Positions 1-5,869 of a DNA stretch of 7,714 bases are shown here, in pieces (within the stretch, counting starts at the first letter, position 1; each line of letters starts with the position of its first letter). Position numbers and translations under genes: made by a program. The stretch comes from CAZWLD01 sp964634685 (GTDB lineage: Bacteria > Bacillota_I > Bacilli_A > Acholeplasmatales > JAEDCM01): the NCBI GenBank assembly GCA_964634685.1, contig CAZWLD010000057.1, positions 1 through 7,714 on the forward strand, given 5' to 3'. The notes below the pieces were generated by a model. The model worked only from the letters and a program-made list of their open reading frames with translations, made no database searches and was not told the origin of the DNA.

Positions 1-1
1 T

Positions 2-52
2 GCTGGTAAAACTGCTGCCAAGGCAATTAATGAATATATTCAAAACAAATAA
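2..52 (+). CDS. C-terminal end of an upstream gene (partial)
   Basis: Only the last 16 codons are in the window, ending in TAA at 50-52. They read AGKTAAKAINEYIQNK. A Gly-Lys followed by an AAKAINEYI-like helix resembles the C-terminus of FAD/NAD-dependent oxidoreductases of the glutamate synthase small-chain type, where the last helix follows the FAD-binding GD/GK segment. The fragment is too short for a firm family call. A terminator follows 8 bp after the stop, so this gene ends its own transcript and is not cotranscribed with the ABC transporter genes downstream. It does not look like the end of an ABC ATPase. Confidence 0.5.
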   Translation, partial: AGKTAAKAINEYIQNK

Positions 53-60
53 ATTATTGA

Positions 61-88
61 CCATATCCTCAAGGATATGGTTTTTTTG
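61..88 (+). terminator. Rho-independent terminator
   Basis: A perfect 8-bp stem CCATATCC (61-68) / GGATATGG (73-80) closes a TCAA loop and is followed by seven T residues (81-87). It lies just after the stop of the upstream gene. Confidence 0.9.
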
Positions 89-119
89 TAACAAATGTTA
101 CAAATTATTTTTTCCAAAT

Positions 120-129
120 TGTGTATAAT
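120..129 (+). promoter_or_regulatory. Extended -10 promoter of the ABC transporter genes
   Basis: A perfect TATAAT (124-129) is preceded directly by TGTG (120-123), close to the Gram-positive TRTG extended -10. No good -35 hexamer lies 16-18 bp upstream. The best nearby match, TTACAA at 98-103, is 20 bp away. Initiation about 7 bp after the -10 would begin at the ribosome site GAGGTG (136-141), giving an extremely short leader. Confidence 0.6.
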
Positions 130-150
130 AAGAGCGAGGTGTTTATGTAT

Positions 151-1149
151 ATGAAAAAAATATTATCGTTATTATTTGTTTTGTCTTTTGTCTTTTTGTT
201 TGGTTGCCAAAAAGGAAATACAACTAATGAAGGGTCAACAACTGAACAAACTACTACTCAGGCTAAACCTGTTTCATTTAAGGTGATGACTCCAAATGGA
301 TCTCCAGCCTTAGCGCAAACTGTTGTTCAAAAAAACAAGCCTTCTCTTGGCAATAATGTTTCATACGATGTTGAGGTTGTGACTGATGCAAGTAAGCTTG
401 CGGCGGCTATGGGAAGTAAATCGCATGAAATAATTTTTGCGCCAATTAATCTAGGAGCCAAAATGTATAATGCAGCTGGAAGCTATCAATTAGCCGCAAC
501 AGTGGTTTTTGGAAATAATTACATCGTAACTGGAGACTCTTCGGTAACAGCCTTAAGTGATTTAGATGGTAAGGATGTAATTTTGTTTGGAGAGAATAAT
601 GTCCCTTCTATTGTTGTGAATGAATTGTTAAGCTATAATAATATAAATGCTAATGTTAGCTATTTAGCTTCAACGGCTGATACGAAAAATGCTTTAGTTT
701 TAGATCCGAATAAAATTGTATTAGTTGCGGAACCAAGCGTTTCGGCTTTATCTGTTGCGTTAAAGGATGTATCATTAAATATAATTAATGTTCAAGAAGA
801 ATGGAAGAAAATGACTGGAAATGAATCATATCCTCAAGCTGCAATTTTTGTCAATAAGGAATTTGCTCAACAAAATCATGATGTTGTAGTGTCTTATTTA
901 AATGCTGTTAAGGAAGGAATTGAATACACTAATTCAAATGTTGATTTAGTTGCCCAAATGGCAGTTGATTTAGAATATGGATTTCCTTTACCTGTGCTAA
1001 AAAATGCTATTCCAAGAAGTAATTTATTGTATAAATCAGCTTCAGATTCAAAAGTCTATGTTGAATATTTATTTGGCAAAATAATGACTTCAGGGAATGC
1101 AACATTGATTGGTGGTAAGCTACCAGATGAAGGATTCTTCTTTAATTAG
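151..1149 (+). CDS. NMT1/ThiY/SsuA-class ABC substrate-binding lipoprotein
   Basis: This is a predicted lipid-anchored solute receptor of 332 residues. It has a KK-hydrophobic signal peptide with lipobox LFGC (Cys19), then a Ser/Thr/Gln-rich linker (about 20-38), then a periplasmic-binding-protein type II fold. Family-like segments are MTPNGSPALA (46-55), EIIFAPINLGAKMY (93-106), a VAEPSVSAL hinge (192-200) and YPQAAIFVNKEF (227-238). Such proteins feed nitrogenous or sulfonate-type substrates, such as thiamine precursors, riboflavin or taurine, to SsuC-type permeases. The substrate cannot be read from the sequence. I chose ATG 151 because GAGGTG (136-141) lies 9 nt upstream and it gives a standard signal peptide. 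ATG 145 is possible, while GTG 121 overlaps the -10 box. The 3' end overlaps the permease gene by 23 nt, implying translational coupling. The gene ends in TAG. Confidence 0.88.
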   Translation: MKKILSLLFVLSFVFLFGCQKGNTTNEGSTTEQTTTQAKPVSFKVMTPNGSPALAQTVVQKNKPSLGNNVSYDVEVVTDASKLAAAMGSKSHEIIFAPINLGAKMYNAAGSYQLAATVVFGNNYIVTGDSSVTALSDLDGKDVILFGENNVPSIVVNELLSYNNINANVSYLASTADTKNALVLDPNKIVLVAEPSVSALSVALKDVSLNIINVQEEWKKMTGNESYPQAAIFVNKEFAQQNHDVVVSYLNAVKEGIEYTNSNVDLVAQMAVDLEYGFPLPVLKNAIPRSNLLYKSASDSKVYVEYLFGKIMTSGNATLIGGKLPDEGFFFN

Positions 1150-1879
1150 ATATATTCGCTATGCAATTACAATTTGTCTTCTTTTGATTATTTGGATTGT
1201 TTGGTCAAAGGGTATAAATAATGAATTGATTGCCCCGGGACTTAAAGGAACACTCAGGTCCTTAATAAATATTTTAGGTGATTCTAAGAGCTATCAATAC
1301 ATTGGCGGAACATTGTTGCGATTGATTGCTGCAGTTTTTTTCTCAGTTTTATCAGGAATAATTTTGGGCTTTTTAAGTGGTATTTTTTATCGCCTCGAGC
1401 AATATTTATATCCGATTGTCACAATGCTTCGCACCATTCCGGTAATTGCTTTAATATTGATTATCTGGATGGCTGTCGGTAGTGATAAAAGTCCAATTGT
1501 GATTACCTTTCTAATTTTATTTCCCTTAACCTATCAAGCTATCATTGATGGAATGAAGGAGCTTAATAAAAATGAATTTATGGAGGTTTATAAGCTCGAC
1601 TCGAAATTGAATTTAAGAGTGATATTTCAAGTATATTTACCACTTTTATTTTCTTATATAAGATTAGCGTTGATTCAATCCTTTGGGTTAGGTGTTAAGG
1701 TTTTAGTAATGGCTGAGTTTACAGCTGGAACCAAGAATTCGATTGGATTAGCTATCCTAAAGGCTAATAATGCCATCGAATATTCAACGATTTTTGCGTG
1801 GACGATGATCTTGATTGCCTTTGTTTTATGCATTGAATTTTTGGTTGATTTAGCAAAGAAGAAAATTGAAATTAACTAA
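1127..1879 (+). CDS. SsuC/TauC-type ABC transporter permease
   Basis: This is an integral membrane subunit of an importer (250 residues from ATG 1127), with about six membrane segments: one near residues 9-29 and others around 60-85, 90-118, 124-143, 168-195 and 218-240. The stretch LRTIPVIALILIIWMAVG followed by FPLTYQAIIDGM is characteristic of the SsuC/ThiX family. The cytoplasmic EAA-type loop that docks on the ATPase is present as EFMEVYKLDSKLNLRVIF..LP. The gene overlaps the end of the binding-protein gene by 23 nt. The ribosome site is weak (GGTGG at 1111-1115), so expression probably depends on coupling. TTG 1109 and GTG 1112 are upstream in-frame alternatives. No ATPase gene follows: the stop codon is built into a terminator. 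The complex must use an ATPase encoded elsewhere. Confidence 0.9.
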   Translation: MKDSSLIRYIRYAITICLLLIIWIVWSKGINNELIAPGLKGTLRSLINILGDSKSYQYIGGTLLRLIAAVFFSVLSGIILGFLSGIFYRLEQYLYPIVTMLRTIPVIALILIIWMAVGSDKSPIVITFLILFPLTYQAIIDGMKELNKNEFMEVYKLDSKLNLRVIFQVYLPLLFSYIRLALIQSFGLGVKVLVMAEFTAGTKNSIGLAILKANNAIEYSTIFAWTMILIAFVLCIEFLVDLAKKKIEIN

Positions 1880-1901
1880 TTCAGCTTTTGCTGAATTTTT
1901 T
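1878..1901 (+). terminator. Rho-independent terminator, copy 1
   Basis: AATTCAGC (1878-1885), loop TTTT, then GCTGAATT (1890-1897), running into a T tract (1896-1901). The 5' arm starts inside the TAA stop of the permease gene. Confidence 0.85.
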
Positions 1902-1922
1902 CAGCTACGGCTGAATTTTTTT
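1900..1922 (+). terminator. Rho-independent terminator, copy 2
   Basis: TTCAGC (1900-1905), loop TACG, then GCTGAA (1910-1915) and seven T residues (1916-1922). The closed loop C(UACG)G is an UNCG-type extra-stable tetraloop. The stem is the same as in copy 1, so this is a tandem duplication of one terminator with a changed loop. Confidence 0.88.
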
Positions 1923-1924
1923 AT

Positions 1925-1973
1925 AATTCTTTAATCATATTTAAAGAATTTATTCTAAAGAATATTATTCTTT
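1925..1973 (+). repeat. Nested AT-rich inverted repeats upstream of the nfeD-flotillin genes
   Basis: A perfect 10-bp inverted repeat AATTCTTTAA (1925-1934) / TTAAAGAATT (1941-1950) with a 6-nt spacer is followed by AAAGAAT (1957-1963) and ATTCTTT (1967-1973). The same heptamer thus occurs four times in alternating orientation (1926, 1943, 1957, 1967). There is no T-run matched to the first dyad, so it is not a typical terminator. It may be an operator for the promoter 23 bp downstream, or simply AT-rich spacer. Confidence 0.55.
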
Positions 1974-1995
1974 TTATACTAGTGGTTTAATAATA

Positions 1996-2024
1996 TTGTT
2001 TTTTTTGATTGATAGTGGTATTAT
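1996..2024 (+). promoter_or_regulatory. Sigma-A type promoter of the nfeD-flotillin operon
   Basis: TTGTTT (1996-2001), a 17-bp spacer ending in an extended -10 TGG, and TATTAT (2019-2024). Transcription would start near 2031, at the edge of the ribosome site AAAGGAGG (2031-2038), giving a minimal leader. No SigW-like TGAAAC/CGTA promoter, as known for Bacillus yuaFGI, is seen. Confidence 0.65.
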
Positions 2025-2046
2025 TAAAACAAAGGAGGTTTTACAA

Positions 2047-2601
2047 ATGGTTGAATGGTGGAATGGTTTAAATACGCTTCAGCATGTGTTTTTCTGTATG
2101 GCTGTCCCAGCATTATTATTAATGATAATTCAAACTATTTTATCAGTAATAGGAGCCGATCATGATATGGATGCGGATATTGATGTTGATATTGATTGCT
2201 TAAGCTTTTTTACGATAAGGGGTTTGGTTGCGTTTTTTCTTGTTGGAGGAACCGTTGGCTTCTTTGTGGCTGAAAATAAAAGCTTATGGTGGTTAGCTAT
2301 TCTTTTAGCAGTTGTATCAGGAATTTTAGCCCTTATTGGAATGGCTTTCCTCGTTAGATTGATTTTGAAGCTTCAAAATGAAGGAAATGTGGATGCAAAT
2401 AATGCAGTAGGTAAAAAGGGATCAGTATACATTAGAATTCCCAAGAAGGGCGAAGGAACTGGAAAGATTAATGTCCTTGTCCAGGAAAGCTATTCGGAAT
2501 TTGATGCAATGTCAAATGGAGAAGAGATTCAAACAGGAACAAATGTTTTAATTGTAGGAATTCAAAATGGCGTTTTAATTGTAGAACCAGAAAAAGATTA
2601 A
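2047..2601 (+). CDS. NfeD-like (YuaF-type) membrane protein, flotillin partner
   Basis: This 184-residue membrane protein has a first membrane segment at about 11-34, an aspartate-rich loop (DHDMDADIDVDID, 38-50), two further membrane segments (about 55-75 and 80-105) and a soluble beta-rich C-terminal domain (about 117-181). That domain includes VGKKGSVYIRI and GTNVLIVGIQNGVLIVEP, typical of the NfeD OB-fold. Size and order match Bacillus YuaF, which is encoded next to flotillin YuaG and works with it in membrane microdomains. ATG 2047 is set by AAAGGAGG (2031-2038) with 8-nt spacing. Upstream in-frame TTG 1996 lies in the promoter. The flotillin gene follows after 18 bp, so the two are one operon. 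The acidic loop could bind cations (inference). Confidence 0.88.
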   Translation: MVEWWNGLNTLQHVFFCMAVPALLLMIIQTILSVIGADHDMDADIDVDIDCLSFFTIRGLVAFFLVGGTVGFFVAENKSLWWLAILLAVVSGILALIGMAFLVRLILKLQNEGNVDANNAVGKKGSVYIRIPKKGEGTGKINVLVQESYSEFDAMSNGEEIQTGTNVLIVGIQNGVLIVEPEKD

Positions 2602-2619
2602 TAGGAGGGAAATAAAAAA

Positions 2620-4026
2620 ATGTTAGCAATGTTAGCAGGTTTTGAAGGAATTGCGATTACAATCGCGGTAGTCGTTGTTTTAGTTGTTTTTACTTTAATA
2701 TTATTTTTATCACGTTATAAAAAATGTCCTTCTGACCGTATTATGGTAATCTATGGTAAGATTAAGAAGGATGCGGAAGGAAATACAAGATCAAGCAAAT
2801 GTATTCATGGTGGTGCAGCTTTTGTTTGGCCAGTAATTCAATCTTATGAATTTATGGATTTAACACCTATTTCGATTGGTGTTGACTTAAAGAATGCCTT
2901 ATCAAAGCAAAATATCCGTATTGATGTACCTTCTCGTTTCACAGTAGGTATTTCAACTGAGGTTGGAGTTATGCAAAATGCCGCTGTTCGTTTACTTGGA
3001 TTAAAATTAGGTGAAATTCAAGAATTAGCTAAGGATATTATCTTTGGTCAATTACGTTTGATTATCGCGACAATGGAAATTGAGGAAATTAATACTGACC
3101 GTGATAAATTCCTTGAGGCTGTCTCAAGAAACGTTGAAACTGAGCTTAAGAAAATTGGTTTACGTTTGATTAACGTTAACGTAACCGATATTACTGATGA
3201 ATCAGGATATATCACAGCTTTAGGAAAGGAAGCTGCAGCAAAGGCTATTAATGATGCAAAGGTATCAGTTGCGGAAGCAGACCGTCAAGGTGCGATTGGT
3301 GAGGCTAACGCAAGACAAGAACAAAGAGTTAAGGTTGCTTTTGCAGATTCAGTAGCTATTAAGGGTGAAAATGAGGCTAAGGCTGAAATTGCTAAATCAG
3401 AAGCAACATTACGTGAGAGTGAAGCTGAATCTCGTCGTCGTGCTATCGCAGCTGAAAAGATTCAAGCAGCTCGTGCTTTACAAGAAGCCTATGCCGCTGA
3501 AATGGAAGCTGAAAAGGCTCGTGCCGAAAAGGAACAAGCAACATTGACAGCTGATATCATCGTTAAGATGGAAATTGAAAAGCAAAGAAAAGAACTTGAG
3601 GCTGAGGCTGAAGCAGAACAAATTAGACGTCGTGCTCGCGGTGAAGCAGATGCCATCTTTGCCCGTATGGAAGCTGAGGCTCGCGGTGTTGAGGAAAAAT
3701 TGAAGAAACAAGCAGCCGGTTTACAAGAATTAGTTAATGCGGCTGGTGGAAAAGCTAATGATGCCGTTAATTTAATGATTACTGATAAGCTTGAATTATT
3801 AGTTGCTCAACAGGTTGAGGCTATTAAGAATATCAAGATTGATAAGGTTACGGTTTGGGATTCAATGAATGGAGAAAATGGAACACCAACTACAGCTAAT
3901 TTCTTGGCTGGAATGATTAAGTCAGTTCCACCTCTAAATGAAATGTTCAAACAAGCAGGAATGAAAATTCCTAGCTATTTAGGAACAGAAATTGAAGAAA
4001 AAGCTGAAGATAAAAAAGAAGAATAA
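2620..4026 (+). CDS. floT: Flotillin (YuaG/FloT-type SPFH scaffold protein)
   Basis: This is a 468-residue membrane-microdomain scaffold. It has an N-terminal membrane segment (about 9-30), an SPFH/PHB domain (about 33-205, including CPSDRIMVIYGKI and IRIDVPSRFTVGIST), and a long Ala/Glu/Lys/Arg coiled coil (about 205-370) with EAEAEAEQIRRRARGEADAI-type repeats. The flotillin C-terminal region follows (KLELLVAQQVEAIKNIKIDKVTVWD, in part 390-414). The tail ends in a charged EIEEKAEDKKEE segment. It is slightly shorter than Bacillus FloT (about 509) and far longer than FloA (about 331), so FloT-type is the better match. AGGAGGG (2603-2609) precedes ATG 2620. Codon use is strongly biased (many CGT, few ATA), suggesting high expression. 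It is cotranscribed with the NfeD-like gene and closed by its own terminator. Confidence 0.95.
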   Translation: MLAMLAGFEGIAITIAVVVVLVVFTLILFLSRYKKCPSDRIMVIYGKIKKDAEGNTRSSKCIHGGAAFVWPVIQSYEFMDLTPISIGVDLKNALSKQNIRIDVPSRFTVGISTEVGVMQNAAVRLLGLKLGEIQELAKDIIFGQLRLIIATMEIEEINTDRDKFLEAVSRNVETELKKIGLRLINVNVTDITDESGYITALGKEAAAKAINDAKVSVAEADRQGAIGEANARQEQRVKVAFADSVAIKGENEAKAEIAKSEATLRESEAESRRRAIAAEKIQAARALQEAYAAEMEAEKARAEKEQATLTADIIVKMEIEKQRKELEAEAEAEQIRRRARGEADAIFARMEAEARGVEEKLKKQAAGLQELVNAAGGKANDAVNLMITDKLELLVAQQVEAIKNIKIDKVTVWDSMNGENGTPTTANFLAGMIKSVPPLNEMFKQAGMKIPSYLGTEIEEKAEDKKEE

Positions 4027-4034
4027 TTGATTGT

Positions 4035-4063
4035 AAAGAGCTCATATTTTGAGCTCTTTTTTT
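4035..4063 (+). terminator. Rho-independent terminator of the nfeD-flotillin operon
   Basis: A perfect 10-bp stem AAAGAGCTCA (4035-4044) / TGAGCTCTTT (4050-4059) with a TATTT loop, continuing in T residues to 4063. It begins 8 bp after the flotillin stop. Confidence 0.93.
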
Positions 4064-4095
4064 AAATATTTAATTGGATATTTGAAAAATAATTA

Positions 4096-4124
4096 TTGTA
4101 ATTCAATTTTTATTATGCTATACT
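4096..4124 (+). promoter_or_regulatory. Promoter of tRNA-Asp
   Basis: TTGTAA (4096-4101), a 17-bp spacer and TATACT (4119-4124) with an extended -10 TGC (4116-4118). The tRNA starts 8 bp after the -10, so the 5' leader would be one or two nucleotides. Confidence 0.8.
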
Positions 4125-4132
4125 ACTTTTGT

Positions 4133-4208
4133 GGTCTCGTGGTGTAGTGGTTAACATGCCAGTCTGTCACACTGGAGATCGCGGGTTCAAGTCCCGTCGA
4201 GACCGCCA
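4133..4208 (+). tRNA. tRNA-Asp (anticodon GTC)
   Basis: A 76-nt cloverleaf with encoded CCA. The acceptor GGTCTCG pairs with CGAGACC, followed by discriminator G and CCA. The anticodon stem CCAGT/ACTGG encloses CTGTCAC with anticodon GTC at 4166-4168. The T arm is GCGGG-TTCAAGT-CCCGT. Position 37 is A, so it is not a TrmD substrate. It has its own promoter and terminator. Confidence 0.97.
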
Positions 4209-4221
4209 TTTTTGAGGTATT

Positions 4222-4250
4222 AAGTCTTGATTTGATTCAAGACTTTTTTT
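4222..4250 (+). terminator. Rho-independent terminator of tRNA-Asp
   Basis: A perfect 9-bp stem AAGTCTTGA (4222-4230) / TCAAGACTT (4237-4245) with loop TTTGAT and a T tract to 4250. Confidence 0.9.
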
Positions 4251-4270
4251 ATGCCATTATATACAAAATA

Positions 4271-4356
4271 TTTGAAAAAGTGTTATCTTATTTGAAAAAG
4301 TGTTATCATGTTTGAAAAAGTGTTATCATGTTTGAAAAAGTCGTTTGAAAAAGTGT
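4271..4356. repeat. Tandem 20-bp direct-repeat array (about five copies of TTTGAAAAAGTG)
   Basis: Three full 20-bp units start at 4271, 4291 and 4311, with consensus TTTGAAAAAGTGTTATCATG. The first ends TTATCTTA, the next two end TTATCATG. A fourth copy at 4331 keeps only TTTGAAAAAGT before CG, and a fifth, TTTGAAAAAGTGT, begins at 4344, shifting the period to 13 bp. A related TATTTGAAAAA occurs alone at 4078-4088. The array lies between the tRNA-Asp terminator and the tRNA-Arg promoter and encodes nothing. Short phased repeats of this kind are found as transposase-binding sites at IS21-family ends, as plasmid iterons, or as regulator sites. No transposase or rep gene is nearby. Confidence 0.93.
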
Positions 4357-4386
4357 AAAATACGTGTAAATAAAAGTTATTTTTGA

Positions 4387-4415
4387 TTGATTTTACTTAC
4401 TAACTGTGCTAGAAT
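4387..4415 (+). promoter_or_regulatory. Promoter of tRNA-Arg (probably also tRNA-Pro-rimM-trmD)
   Basis: TTGATT (4387-4392), a 17-bp spacer ending in TGTGC (extended -10) and TAGAAT (4410-4415). It is the last clear promoter before rimM, 244 bp downstream, so it may also drive the downstream operon by read-through. Confidence 0.72.
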
Positions 4416-4435
4416 AATATGTGGAAATTAGGTAT

Positions 4436-4512
4436 GCGCCCATAGTTCAATTGGATAGAGCGTTTGACTTCGGATCAAAATGTTGAGGGTTCGAGTCCTT
4501 CTGGGCGCGCCA
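4436..4512 (+). tRNA. tRNA-Arg (anticodon TCG)
   Basis: A 77-nt cloverleaf with encoded CCA. The acceptor GCGCCCA pairs with TGGGCGC, then G and CCA. The anticodon stem TTTGA/TCAAA encloses CTTCGGA with anticodon TCG at 4470-4472. The D loop carries A20 after GG, an arginine identity element. It reads CGA and perhaps other CGN codons. Many Bacillota instead use an ACG (inosine) arginine tRNA for this box. G36-G37 is present, the TrmD recognition dinucleotide. Confidence 0.96.
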
Positions 4513-4516
4513 TTTT

Positions 4517-4558
4517 CATATATATTAAACCTTGTTAGGTGTTTTTTTTATATATATG
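4517..4558 (+). terminator. Possible weak terminator or attenuator between tRNA-Arg and tRNA-Pro
   Basis: A short stem ACCT (4529-4532) / AGGT (4537-4540) with TGTT loop extends through a bulged G to AA/TT and leads into eight T residues (4542-4549). An outer 9-bp repeat CATATATAT (4517-4525) / ATATATATG (4550-4558) surrounds it. The stem is weak and no separate promoter is seen for tRNA-Pro, so partial read-through is likely. Confidence 0.5.
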
Positions 4559-4559
4559 T

Positions 4560-4636
4560 CGGGAAGTAGCTTAGCTTGGTAGAGCGCCTGGTTTGGGACC
4601 AGGAGGTCGCAAGTTCGAATCTTGTCTTCCCGACCA
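4560..4636 (+). tRNA. tRNA-Pro (anticodon TGG)
   Basis: A 77-nt cloverleaf with encoded CCA. The acceptor CGGGAAG pairs with CTTCCCG, then A and CCA. The anticodon stem CCTGG/CCAGG encloses TTTGGGA with anticodon TGG at 4594-4596. Residue 37 is G following G36, the sequence methylated by TrmD. The gene ends 22 bp before the rimM start codon with no room for a promoter, so rimM-trmD is probably on the same transcript. Confidence 0.97.
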
Positions 4637-4658
4637 TTTTTTTAAAGAGGTGTTTATA

Positions 4659-5153
4659 ATGCAATATTATCTTGTTGGTGAAATCATAAATACACATGGC
4701 ATAAAGGGAGAATTGAAGATTCAAAGTGAAACTGATTTTGATCGTTTTATTCCAGGGTCTACGCTTTATTTATTAAAAGGTAAAGAATATATTAAAATGA
4801 CAGTTGCGACTCATCGTGTTCATAAAGGATTTGATTTAGTTTCCTTTTTACTGTATCAAGATATAAATTTAGTTGAGCAATTTAAGGCTTGTAAATTATA
4901 TGTTGATGAAACTCAATTAGAGGAATTAGATGATGATGAATACTACTATCATGATTTAATGAATAAAAAGGTATATAACCAAGACCAAAAATATATTGGT
5001 GTTGTCTGTGAAATAAGAGATTTGCCACATGGAGAAATCATTGAAATTAAACGAGAAGGAAAAAAGAATGGCTTGGTTCCTTTTAATAAGGAATTTATTA
5101 AGGAAGTTACTGATGATTCAATAATTATTAATGAAATTGAGGGATTGTTGTGA
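4659..5153 (+). CDS. rimM: Ribosome maturation factor RimM
   Basis: RimM assists maturation of the 30S head, binding S19 and aiding processing of 16S rRNA. The 164-residue protein shows the N-terminal VGEIINTHGIKGELKI motif (6-21) of the RimM beta-barrel and a C-terminal PRC-barrel region starting EYYYHDLMNKKVY (94-106), with LVPFNKEFIKEV near the end (139-150). Length is normal (about 165-175). ATG 4659 is set by AAAGAGGTG (4644-4652). Reading frames that begin earlier run through tRNA-Pro and are not real. The gene ends in TGA overlapping the GTG start of trmD by 4 nt. The usual upstream partner rpsP is replaced by tRNA-Pro. Confidence 0.96.
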   Translation: MQYYLVGEIINTHGIKGELKIQSETDFDRFIPGSTLYLLKGKEYIKMTVATHRVHKGFDLVSFLLYQDINLVEQFKACKLYVDETQLEELDDDEYYYHDLMNKKVYNQDQKYIGVVCEIRDLPHGEIIEIKREGKKNGLVPFNKEFIKEVTDDSIIINEIEGLL

Positions 5154-5869
5154 GAATTGATATTATTACTTTATTCCCTAATATGTTTTCGGGATTTACC
5201 CATGAATCAATTATCAAAAGAGCTATCGAAAATGGCTATGTGGAGGTAAATATCGTTAATTTGCGTGATTATACTTTGGACAAGCATTTGAAGGTTGATG
5301 ATACTCCATATGGTGGAGGCAATGGCATGGTTTTAGCTTGTCAACCCGTCTTTGATTGTATCAAGGCTTTAAGGTCTGATGATTCCTTGGTCATTATGAT
5401 GACACCACAGGGTCAGGTTTATAATCAACAAATGGCGAATAGCTTAGCTAAAAAAAACCATTTGATTTTATTATGTGGCCACTATGAAGGCTTTGATGAG
5501 CGTATTAGGTCAATTGTTGATATGGAGGTTTCAATTGGCGATTTTGTAATGACTGGCGGAGAATTGGCTTCAATGGTTATTAGTGACAGTATTATTCGTT
5601 TGCTTGATGGCGTCATAGCTAATGATTCTCATGAATTTGATTCTCATCAAAATTGGCTTTTAGAGCATCCTCATTACACAAAGCCTCGCGAATATGAGGG
5701 AATGGCTGTGCCTGATGTATTGTTAAATGGAAACCATAAAGAAATCGAAAATTGGCGTTTAAAGGAATCCTTGCGAAGAACTTTAGAAAGACGTCCAGAT
5801 CTTTTAGAAAAAAGAGAATTAAGCGCCAATGAAATAAAAATCCTAAAAGAAATAAAGGAGGAAAAATAA
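5150..5869 (+). CDS. trmD: tRNA (guanine-N1-)-methyltransferase TrmD
   Basis: TrmD transfers methyl from S-adenosylmethionine to N1 of G37 in tRNAs having G36-G37 (Pro, some Leu and Arg), preventing +1 frameshifting. The 239-residue protein has the SPOUT trefoil-knot motifs: DDTPYGGGNGMV (50-61), LCGHYEGFDERI (108-119) and SIGDFVMTGGELA (128-140). These are followed by the C-terminal domain with LLEHPHYTKP (170-179), VPDVLLNGNHKEIENWRLK (187-205) and RRPDLL. Length is normal. The GTG start overlaps the rimM stop in GTGA, so translation is coupled. rplS, the usual next gene, is missing. A lipoprotein gene starts immediately after the TAA. Confidence 0.97.
   Translation: MRIDIITLFPNMFSGFTHESIIKRAIENGYVEVNIVNLRDYTLDKHLKVDDTPYGGGNGMVLACQPVFDCIKALRSDDSLVIMMTPQGQVYNQQMANSLAKKNHLILLCGHYEGFDERIRSIVDMEVSIGDFVMTGGELASMVISDSIIRLLDGVIANDSHEFDSHQNWLLEHPHYTKPREYEGMAVPDVLLNGNHKEIENWRLKESLRRTLERRPDLLEKRELSANEIKILKEIKEEK

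Noticed and set aside
3365..3711. Short frames inside the flotillin coiled-coil region on both strands
   Set aside because: They are shadows of the repetitive GAA/GCT/AAG codons of the flotillin gene.
4271..4356. CRISPR array
   Set aside because: The repeats are contiguous with no unique spacers between them, and no cas genes are present.
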